Below, piece by piece: positions 56,181 through 64,000 of a stretch of 64,000 nt of DNA. Origin of the DNA: Schistocephalus solidus (lineage: Eukaryota > Platyhelminthes > Cestoda > Diphyllobothriidea > Diphyllobothriidae); assembly GCA_017591395.1 (NCBI GenBank), contig WEDG01001243.1:1-64000 (forward strand), written 5' to 3'. The position numbers and the translations under genes are program-made. The notes under the pieces are model-generated. The model made no database searches, was not told the DNA's origin, and saw nothing but the letters and a program-made list of their open reading frames with translations. Numbering within the stretch: the first letter of the stretch is position 1; every line of letters begins with the position of its first letter.

Positions 56181-57066
56181 ACATCCTCACCCCAACCATA
56201 GCCGCACCTTAATTCTCCTGAAATTTGGCGCAAGGCACATAACCGATCCCCATCATTACTTTTGTTCAATTTTATATGGGAATCGAAAAGAGGTAAAAAA
56301 ATAACAATTAAATATAATGATAATATTTTAACTCGAAACCTAGACAGCAGTTTTATTTCGTAGTGGACACTACTCAACGCACAGTAAAACAACTAACTCG
56401 GACTTACAATACATTTACACTGTTTTGTAAACAAAATCGCGCGCGCTGTGGCGTGAACACATAGGCAAACCTAAATAAAACACATTTGAAATTAAATAAC
56501 ACCACAAGAACAATGTTCGTTGGTGTAAGAAGAATAAATCAAAAAGGAATATTTCTAAGAGAGTAAAGAAAACAAAACAGCATAAAAGGTTAAAAAATAG
56601 ATTAAAACTACAAAGGCGACAATGGAGCACCAGTTTCTGAAAAAGTGAAACCACAATCTGAAATAGGACTTTCGGCCGCTAGCTTTCCTCTCCATAGATT
56701 TAGAGAAAATGTCCTGGAGAGAAGTTACTATTCTAGTACCGAAGGCAGACATTTCCCAGTCCACAGTAACGGGAACCTCCAGTACAGCCCGAATCATTCT
56801 CCGTGGTTGACACTTCACTCACATGCTTTGATGGATTTGAACTGCTGATGCGTTTCCAACTCCAGAAAGCGCGTCGTCGCAGCTGCGCTGGATCAAAACG
56901 GAGATCCAATTGACTCACTGCAGACGCTTATCGGGCCGCTGAGGTTCCCCGCCGTACATGCGTCCGGTGGCAGGCCTTTATGCTGCGTCTGCCACTGTAC
57001 CCAGTGTCGGTCCGAGATGATTTGCAGTTTCGGACAGTTGACTAGTGTATGAGAGAGGGCTGAGAG

Positions 57067-57087
57067 CGAGAGAGAGAGAGAGAGAGA
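57067..57087. repeat. (GA)n microsatellite
   Basis: GAGAGCGAGAGAGAGAGAGAGAGAGA, pure apart from one CG step. Confidence 0.9.
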
Positions 57088-57089
57088 AT

Positions 57090-58475
57090 CTGACACCGTT
57101 TAAGATTTCAGGGGACTGTTCATTGAGGGTGGACCGGGAAAGACAATGTACGGTCATTCATGATTGTGCACTAACGGTAAACGCGAAAGAAACATGCATT
57201 TTGAAATGTCTTCCTGCATTCAATCTTTATTCAAAAGTTATTCTTCGCATAGTTATTTCGGCTTCTAATCAAGGTGTTTCTTTCATCCCGCCAAGACAGC
57301 TTAGACACATATCCTTAATTTTTGCAAACACACGTTCGTAGGTGCATCTGATGGGCAACTGTAAGTTCGATCATCTTCATGTGGCATCGATGCAATCTCC
57401 ACTAATCCTTGTCTGGTCATACTACTCCTTTTCAATCGCTCTTAATAGGCATACAATAAAAGTTCAATTCTACATTTCAAATTCACTCCAACCCCAAGAG
57501 CCATTAATAACCTTTCAGGCTAGCTAGAGTATGTGACCTAATTAAGGAGAGGTGACGATGGAAAATGAGACAGTCACTCATGGGCAAGTGAAATTCTCCA
57601 CATTTTATTTAGTCACCTAACATATTCCGGAAAATTTTCGTGTTACATGCAGATGTTTAGAAATACTTTAATCAGCCAACATGTTTACAAATTTAAGCGG
57701 AAATCTAGGTTGCCTTTTATTATGATGATTTCTTATGCTAATAACTTCCCTAGAATAAGTTAGAGTCCCAACGCATGAATAATATATACTCGTGAGTTTT
57801 TCCAAATGGAATTTGCCGCACTCGAGAATAGCTTTTATTCTCTACGTTAATCAGGTTGGCTTTAGAAAACCATACGTTTTATCGATTTTAAAAAAAAGTC
57901 AGATTTGCAAATTTATGCGAGTTCGTGTTCGTAATAACTCATGGCACTCTAGCACAACAAAGACCTAGAAAGAAATTTGACGGAAGATATGTTTTGTAAA
58001 TATACAAAAAATAGTATGTTTGCGATTGCACCTGACAATTCTACTTAAATTTATTAATCACTGACCGGCCTATCCACATGACAAAATGTTATTCTTGTGA
58101 CGTCTCTGTCCGCGAAATCAAGTGAAAAACTTCCAAACCCTATCTAAAACAATGAAAAAAGCAAAAATACAGCCAATCATCGAGTCAGAATCCATATTCA
58201 AGCTGTAGGCTGTTGGCTAACCACCATTCTTGACAGTAAATTTATTCTTGAAAGGTATTTAAATTCAAACTTTACTAAAATATTATTTTCAGACGCTATT
58301 CTAATTGTGCTGCTCTATTTACTCGCTTTTTGCATGGTCAGACTTTCTGTACATCTAAACCTTAAGTTTACTCAGCTAAAACAATTTTCGAAATTTCTGA
58401 ATTTTCCGCTTTTCGTACAAAAAATTTGTATTTCCAAATAACGTAATATTAGTAAAGAATTTAAGCCTATTTGAA
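57090..58475. other. No recognised gene
   Basis: AT-rich DNA with short signature-less frames; no splice-consistent exon seen. Confidence 0.35.
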
Positions 58476-58479
58476 TACT

Positions 58480-58745
58480 TCGTTTAACCCACTTATGAAA
58501 AACTCGGCAGTCCCGATGGGATTCGAACCCACGCCAGCAAGGGAAAGGCTTTAGTACAGCCAACGCTCTATACAACTGGGCTACGAGGCCCAACCTGAAG
58601 CCGTGAGTTTAATCACACTTGGGTCAAGTTACCCACCCAGCCTACTGAAACGTATGGAATCCACCACCTCTGATAAGATAAACTAAATATCAAAGCAGGA
58701 TTTCCTAAGCAATCCATCTAGAATCCACCAGATGGCTACCAGGCA
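58480..58745 (-). repeat. SINE2 (tRNA-like), minus copy with clear A and B boxes
   Basis: The minus strand carries the body (CTGGTAGCCATCTGGTGGATT...GGAAATCCTGCTTTGA...GTAGGCTGGGTGGGTAACTTGA), then a tRNA-like region, about 58590-58505: CTCGTAGCCCAGTTGTATAGAGCG (A box), a GGCT-loop-AGCC arm whose 7-nt loop is GTACTAA, a longer variable part, and GTGGGTTCGAATCCCATCGGGAC (B box, T arm). The long variable segment fits a class II (Ser/Leu-like) tRNA ancestor, which is inference. It is not a functional tRNA gene: the acceptor stem does not close and the unit is repeated elsewhere. Confidence 0.75.
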
Positions 58746-58747
58746 CA

Positions 58748-58835
58748 ATTAATTAATTAATACGGGGTTTTGACAGATTTGAATAATTAATTTGACAAAA
58801 TCTGTCAAATCCCCTGTTAAATAATTAATTGTAAA
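58748..58835. repeat. Short AT-rich palindrome
   Basis: GGGGTTTTGACAGATTTG and CAAAATCTGTCAAATCCCC are near-perfect inverted arms around AATAATTAATTTGA, with outer AATTAATTAA/TAATTAATT. It lies directly beside the SINE2 copy. Confidence 0.65.
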
Positions 58836-58839
58836 CAAG

Positions 58840-60200
58840 GTTAAAAGTACAGGGAGCTCTAGTCGATATTTTAGTGGAAGGAATGCGCGTTTTTTGAAAA
58901 GGTAGGAGGTACAGAAGTCATCCTATTTCAGTACGATCTCTAATCAGTCATCTGTGGTTACATCACAATGAACAGCGATAAGGACAAACGGGCTCTTTGA
59001 ATAAAAAGGCCTGTAGTATGTGTGACAGGAAAGGAGCAGGCGCAAGCCAAAGGGCTGTGAACTTTCACCTTCCTTGGAGGACACAAATTGGGGGAAAAGT
59101 CAGAAAGTACGTTTTGCTGTACCCTTGTAAGGCTATTAACTACATCCATCATTTGCACGACGAAAACTTCGTTTCTCCAGGTAAACCTATTTATTGGTCT
59201 AAATTGAGTTTTTCATTGACAGAGGTTGTTAAGGTTGGGCGTAATTTTCTAACTAAAATAGATCTAGTAGCATGGGACCTGCAGATGGCACGAGACTAAT
59301 TTCATTAGAGTTGGATCGATGCCTGTACTGACAAACAATATCCCTCGCAGCGATTGGCTCATATTAGTCGAGGCAGGTCAGATGCGCCAATACGGCGCAA
59401 GACCTAAAATATCAGCTTTCGGGTTGGTTAGAGTAGAACTACCCAATCGTCTGTTAGAAGGCTAAATTCACTGCTCATAAAGGCCGGCTCAACCGCTCGT
59501 CGGACAAATTCTATGACCAGCATGTCTTCAGCCGGTAAGTCGGTCAGATAAGAAAGTAGGCCTATTATATGCAATAATCGGCCTTTTTATAAATTTCAGT
59601 GAGTTCTATCTAACTGAAACGCAGATGAAATATAAGATTTATTTGACAGTGCAAAGTTAGTTAGTTTTTGATGTAAAAACAGGCAGGAGCCATAATAAGT
59701 GAACTCGAGATAATTTAATGAAACAATTCTACTTGACCTAGAGGATGGATGTTTTTGTCCAGATGAAACCAAAGTCTATGTTGATAAGGTTTTGATGGGA
59801 CATAGATAGACCACTCTACTTGCCTACGGTCATGTTCGAGTATTTTTAGGCAACTTGCGAACAGTACATATTGTCTTATTCCTGGGCACCAGTTTGTAAA
59901 TAAAATTACGGACATATTGTCCAGGAAAATTGTGCTTACTGCAGCTGTTATTCCAAGAGGTCTTCAGTGGTCCGTTTAAGACAAACGTACCATTCCGAAA
60001 TGATATAGTTCAGAATTGCTGTATCAAAGATGCTAAACTGCATTGACTGGGTTATGCTCGCTTCCACAGACCGAGTCTAACTATGTGTACTATATCTCTG
60101 CTGCAACGAAATTATCTCAGCGAGCCAGCTTCGACTCAAAAACATCCTCCGTCCCCCCAAAATAGCATGTTAAATCCTTGTACAATATAAGTTTACAAGT
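58840..60200. other. Upstream of the metal-binding gene; no gene recognised
   Basis: The plus frame 58997-59299 (three Cys near its start, then a basic stretch) has no known signature and no splice context, so it is not called. The rest holds only short frames. Confidence 0.35.
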
Positions 60201-60205
60201 ATAAG

Positions 60206-60213
60206 TATATAAG
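60206..60213 (+). promoter_or_regulatory. TATA-like box upstream of the Cys/His-rich gene
   Basis: TATATAAG lies 58 bp before the ATG at 60264. This spacing allows a start site near 60235 and a short unspliced leader. It supports the single-exon reading of the gene but is only a sequence match in AT-rich DNA. Confidence 0.35.
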
Positions 60214-60263
60214 TGTACTAAAACGTATGGGGAGACCGGGCGAAGTGTTTCTGTCTTTTCTGT

Positions 60264-60542
60264 ATGCTTTTTGTCCACTTCAAGTTTGCGTTCACAAATG
60301 CTCTATCTTCTGTTTGCCCAGAGCACAAGCACTGCCCAGAGCACGAGAAAGGGCATGACCACAGCCACGGCCACGAGCACGGCTCCGAGGAGTGCAAGAA
60401 GGTCTGTGCAGGTGAGAAGGGCTGTCACGTAGACTGCCACAAGCCCGGCTCTGGACACCCCAATCCGACCGGCTGTCACGAAAAACACGCGGAAGGCGAT
60501 TGCAAGCAGGCCGCCAAAGAGTGTCATGGCTGCTGCAAGTAA
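60264..60542 (+). CDS. Cys/His-rich small metal-binding protein (metallothionein-like)
   Basis: 92-residue frame ending at TAA 60540-60542. After residue 17 it is a compact metal-ligand sequence: about 11 cysteines and 14 histidines in ~75 residues, including CPEHKHCPEHEKGHDHSHGH, EECKKVCAGEKGCHVDC, TGCHEKHAEGDC and ECHGCC at the end. Such composition implies binding of Zn, Cu or Cd, probably in the cytosol; that is inference, since I cannot assign it to a named family. The exon is GC-rich, unlike its surroundings. Two starts are possible: ATG 60264 (hydrophobic first 16 residues, TATA-like box upstream), or an unseen upstream exon spliced at TCTGTTTGCCCAG (exon from 60322). Reverse-strand frames over the same DNA are shadows. 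Confidence 0.6.
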   Translation: MLFVHFKFAFTNALSSVCPEHKHCPEHEKGHDHSHGHEHGSEECKKVCAGEKGCHVDCHKPGSGHPNPTGCHEKHAEGDCKQAAKECHGCCK

Positions 60543-60576
60543 CTGCTGCTCTCTCCAGAGAAGCATCAGCACTACG

Positions 60577-60606
60577 GCTGCCGCCGCCGCCGCCGCCGCC
60601 GCCACC
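60577..60606. repeat. (GCC)n microsatellite in the 3' flank
   Basis: About nine GCC units starting 35 bp after the stop of the Cys/His-rich gene. If transcribed it forms a GC-rich 3' UTR element. Reverse-strand poly-Ala and poly-Gly frames are artefacts. Confidence 0.9.
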
Positions 60607-60609
60607 CAA

Positions 60610-61880
60610 CGTGGTGGTCCTACCGCATTTCCTTGCTTTAATCTGTTCGTTTAAACCAAACACCTCGTTGGTTCCTTTTAATAATACATGAACCCACCTG
60701 TTAAGATCTTAACAGTTTTGCGCGTTTTGGTTTTCTTCCCATTGACATACCATGGCACTAAAACCTTTATCTGGACTCCGTTGGACCTCCTGTGCGTGTC
60801 GTAGGGCGTGATCGGTATCAGCTTACGTACATTGTCGGTCAAGTTAACTCTCAGAGACAGCCTAAGGCTACATACAGAAGGCTCTTTTCGCAGATCAGTA
60901 TGAGCGAGGCACTTCAGGGCGGCAAACGGTTTCACTCGGAAGAAATGTCCGCGTTCAAAAGGCGACCTGGTAGCCAGAACTGCAACTCCTTGGTCCTATT
61001 AAGCATCGAGTGAGAACTGAAACTCCTTGGTCCCATTAAACACCGAGCTATGGTAGGAGAAGTAACTTAGCAGAGAGGAGGGACCAAAGAAAATGCGGGG
61101 AGATTGATACCATCTGTTTTGGGTTTGCTCTACCAGTCATTCAGCCAGTCATAACTCTGACTACCAGCTGGGACTGGAAACACGAGCATGCAATCGTACA
61201 CGGCGCAGGTAGTCTACGGACGGGGGGTAGCTTGTTTGCTTCGAGAAGCCAAAAGTTTGGTGTGCGCTCATTCCTGATTGAATAAAATTTACTTCACCAG
61301 ACGTGCGAGGGATCAATGAGAGTTAATTCAGTGGACAATCTAGATGGGAATTGCTTTACAATTATAGGCAAACTAAAGTCACCGACGGTGGCGTTCACGT
61401 GAGAGGTGAGACTGCGCATCCGCTCGAACTCCCGTTCAGGTTTTTAGCGGGGTTTCAAACACTACATGCTCAGGAAGTATTAATCGCAAAGAAATGGCAG
61501 ACTGGAGGGATCATCCCTGATCTATTCTCCATTGCTAGACGGGCAGATGTTCCCAAACTATGGGCTGAGAAGATACGAAAGTTCAAGACCACACCCAGGC
61601 AGTGAGTGAGCCGTTGTCAACTGAATAAATTTAGTTCTTTAAAATGTACGGAGGATCGGTGGTGCAAGTTAGATCGGAGAGAGCGGGATCATTAGGCCAA
61701 AACACGCGAAGTAGAGTTGTTCAGCAGCATAGCCGCAGTTGTATGCTCCACTGAATGCAAGTGACAATATTTATCATTTGCAACTGTTCTGAACGATAGC
61801 ACCTATGCTCGTTTGAGCGATATTATGCGGATCCTTTGAGATATCGATGATATCTACGATAAGTCAGCCGTCATTTCCGG
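60610..61880. other. No gene recognised; SINE1 tail scrap at about 61135-61200
   Basis: ACCAGTCATTCAGCCAGTCATAACTCTGACTACCAGCTGGGACTGGAAAC resembles the reversed SINE1 tail and B-box region. The near-repeat GAACTGCAACTCCTTGGTCCTATTAAGCATCGAG / GAACTGAAACTCCTTGGTCCCATTAAACACCGAG at 60977-61049 is a ~40-bp tandem duplication. Confidence 0.5.
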
Positions 61881-61889
61881 CGAGGTTGG

Positions 61890-62160
61890 CTCAAGGACAA
61901 GAACTGGCGCGGGAATTAGTGATGATAGACTTGCTCAGCATCTTCCATTCTCCGCCTCTCCCAACTGAGCCCAGTGTCAGGACAAGTCAAGGAGACCGGA
62001 GGTGGAATCAGGCGCACGTGTGGCGTGAGCCTGCGGCTCAGCGTGCCACCACACCGCTCCGTGTGCGGAGGTCGTTATGGGGTGCGCATCCCCAGTAACG
62101 CCTGTCATGCTCTGATCTGCTCCCCGTGTTGATACAGTGCGTCTACCACGTGGCCCATTT
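61890..62160. repeat. Foldback family T, arm fragment
   Basis: GACTTGCTCAGCATCTTCCATTCTCCGCCTCTCCCAACTGAGCCCAGTGTCAGGACAAGTCAAGGAGACCGGAGG and GTGCCACCACACC follow the left arm and spacer of the 51.4-kb element (GACTTGCACTGCATCTACCTCAG...GTCAAGAAGAC...GTGCCACCACACC). Confidence 0.65.
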
Positions 62161-62164
62161 AGGG

Positions 62165-64000
62165 CCAAACAATATATAGCGAAAGTGACGCGCACCCTGG
62201 TAAGTTAATGTTCCTGTTCGTTTTCCTGCTCGCGCGCTTGATGGAAAGTTGGCCTCAAAATAAGCAAAACCACCAATTAAATCAGAGGCTTCTCTGTCCA
62301 CCATCCGACCGGACAGATACCTCAGCCCATTAAATATGGGGTTGTAATATTTGTTTTGGATACATCTATACATGGAAACTCGCCAGTCTTTGGTGTGTCC
62401 AAGGTCCACTATCCTCCCTTTTCGGGGGATGTTTCGGGGATTTTCGGCACAGGAAGGGCCCCAGAAGCCAACCGGAGTATTCCCAAAGTTTTTGCTAGGT
62501 CAGTGCCCTCATCGAACTTTGCGAGATGACAGATGGTGTGCTTATCCCAGCCCTCCGCGATGACTTTCGCTTAAAAAAGTAAGAGTTCGCGCATTTCAGA
62601 GCTAGTGTTGACTGAATGTCGTTTCATTATCCGCCAATAAATAAGTGGCAGATTCGTTTTCAGGGCGAGTCGACGATGAAAAGTTGGCTATGGCAGCTCA
62701 ATCGTCGCTACTGGTAAGTTTCAGCCCTACCACACGAGGTGGTCACAGTCGCGACAGGCATGTGATTCTATTTATAACGAAGCACACCTGACCGCAATTG
62801 CCCTTTCCACATCCACCGTCTTCCGGCAGCCACACAAATTAGCTATGATGAAACGTGTGTGAGGGCTCGGTGGCTGACCAGTCAGGACAGCTCACCTATG
62901 CATACCATCTCTGCGCCACCTGTACCCGGTTCCATTGAAATAGGCCACGACCGAACTTCGAAATCATCCACCTTTGCTGCAAACGCTGCGCATCCCCTGA
63001 CCACCTCTACCCAATGGGACACGAATGAACACAAGTTCAGACAGTTGCAACCACCGATAATTCTGCAGTCGTAATTCAACCATCCACAAAGTAACCGATC
63101 ACCCCGGTGACTTAACGCTCGCAGCACGTGAGTCTGCACCATGAATAATATCCGCTAGACTAACGAAAACAGCAGCATAACGGCCAGCAGAGATGTAAAA
63201 ATCAATAGTTAAACTCTTACAACCTGGTCATCGAACACGCATTTTATCCGGGGAGCCGTTTGCAGCGTTTTGTCCACAGCGTTCAAACGAAAAAGACCGC
63301 TAGGGAAAAGGGCGAGAATATTAAAGGCCAGTTAGTTCGAAAACTCGGTACAGTACCTCCCTTCGAGACCAAAGGGCGGCGTAAAACGAAACCGAAGGAG
63401 ATACACAAGTCTAAACACAATGAGTAAGTAGGTGACCAGGGAAGTGAATGCGACGTTCATTGTGGGTGATAATATACAGGAGTAGCAGAAAAGCGAGGTT
63501 GTGTCGAGGATTGGCTGTTTGTGTTTGATGAGGAAGTTTCAGTTGATGGCAACGGACATGATAGAAGAAGTAGTAGACGGGAGGGAGAGATAAAGGCTTG
63601 GAAAACAGGGAAAAGGGGACCCCAGAGCTCGCCCGGCGGAGTCGGACGGTCCATGCTCACGACCTTCTCAAGATTTCCATGCATGTATTGTCTCAAGCAT
63701 CATCTCGGGTTTCCACACAGACTAGTGCCCTCATCCTGGTAGCTTTCTTTTCTCTCTGCTAACTAATACCTGAAAGACTAACTCTGATGGTCAGATCATG
63801 TCAACTGCCTCAGTAGTGGCCTGCAGGTGCACGGGCATCCGACTGACTAGCCGGTGGAAGACAACTTCCGATTATTTGCTCCCAACCAACTGCACAGGCC
63901 TGAAATAAATTTTCTCAACTAATTTGGACTCTGGATTTCGAAGTGGGAATCTTCCGAGGACCCACTATCATATCTGGCAGTCAGCCACTGAAATCAGGTC
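62165..64000. other. No recognised gene to window end
   Basis: Several 60-90 codon frames on both strands, none with a family signature or splice support. Fragments near 62860-62900 (GGTGGCTGACCAGTCAGGAC) resemble family T middle sequence. Confidence 0.35.

Noticed and set aside
58500..58595. Functional tRNA gene on the minus strand
   Set aside because: A and B boxes are present, but the acceptor stem does not pair and the unit recurs with the same flanks at 52.9-53.1 kb, so it is a SINE.
58997..59299. 100-codon frame with an N-terminal Cys pair
   Set aside because: No known motif beyond CSMC; the overlapping minus frame is equally open. Coding cannot be supported.
60292..60663. Minus-strand 123- and 100-codon frames over the Cys/His-rich gene
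   Set aside because: They are shadows of the plus-strand coding exon and of the (GCC)n repeat (poly-Gly and poly-Ala runs).
1..64000. CRISPR arrays, operons, phage or bacterial systems
   Set aside because: The window has eukaryotic introns, LINEs and SINEs. The repeats found are microsatellites, foldbacks and retroelements, with no regular direct-repeat/spacer array.

Overview
This is eukaryotic nuclear DNA, most likely from a parasitic flatworm. A diphyllobothriidean tapeworm (Spirometra / Dibothriocephalus / Schistocephalus type) is my best guess, but that is inference. Reasons: two conserved intron-containing genes with tiny 34-62 nt introns beside kilobase introns; a motile-cilium gene; and a dense mixture of CR1/Jockey-like LINEs, an RTE-like LINE, Penelope-like elements (PLEs) with GIY-YIG ends, tRNA-like SINEs and long-TIR foldback repeats. 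There are no prokaryotic features.

Genes. (1) SSR3 / TRAP-gamma, + strand, 10385-12381: five exons joining to exactly 182 codons plus stop. The last exon, 1.3 kb downstream, restores the conserved C-terminus. (2) IQCG / DRC9 (dynein regulatory complex subunit 9), - strand, 29627-17361: eight exons joining to exactly 362 codons plus stop. A 6.3-kb intron carries an RTE-like LINE, itself interrupted by another LINE. The last intron holds a ~730-bp trinucleotide microsatellite. (3) A Cys/His-rich, metallothionein-like small protein at 60264-60542 (+). (4) Two unrecognised terminal-exon candidates at 14486-14686 and 52572-52729. The two genes encode unrelated functions (ER translocon; ciliary axoneme).

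Layout. 1-0.9 kb: foldback repeat. 1.55-9.4 kb: one old LINE (family A, - strand) broken by three later insertions: a PLE with a 12-bp target duplication, a nearly full LINE of family B in the opposite orientation, and a 5'-truncated family B copy. 10.4-12.4 kb: SSR3. 12.4-17.3 kb: AT-rich repeats, an RT scrap and one exon candidate. 17.4-29.6 kb: DRC9 with repeat-filled introns. 30.5-32 kb: second LINE A copy, which keeps the empty site of the PLE insertion. 33.3-35.9 kb: LINE C. 37-38.2 kb: PLE of a second type and an unclassified repeat. 38-43 kb: mostly featureless AT-rich DNA. 43.2-51.2 kb: unclassified repeat, three PLE copies, SINEs and a LINE scrap. 51.4-52.2 kb: the best foldback element, with ~195-bp arms. 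52.8-58.8 kb: SINEs, an eroded PLE and short palindromes. 60-60.6 kb: metal-binding gene. 61-64 kb: repeat scraps and unassigned sequence.

All retroelement reading frames seen are broken, so this looks like a mobile-element graveyard around a few conserved genes. I did not find a convincing novel multi-gene system. The strongest new content is the exact exon reconstruction of two conserved genes, the paralogous-empty-site proof of a PLE insertion, nested LINE insertions, conserved LINE 3' hairpins and an 87-bp perfect inverted repeat made of SINE halves.
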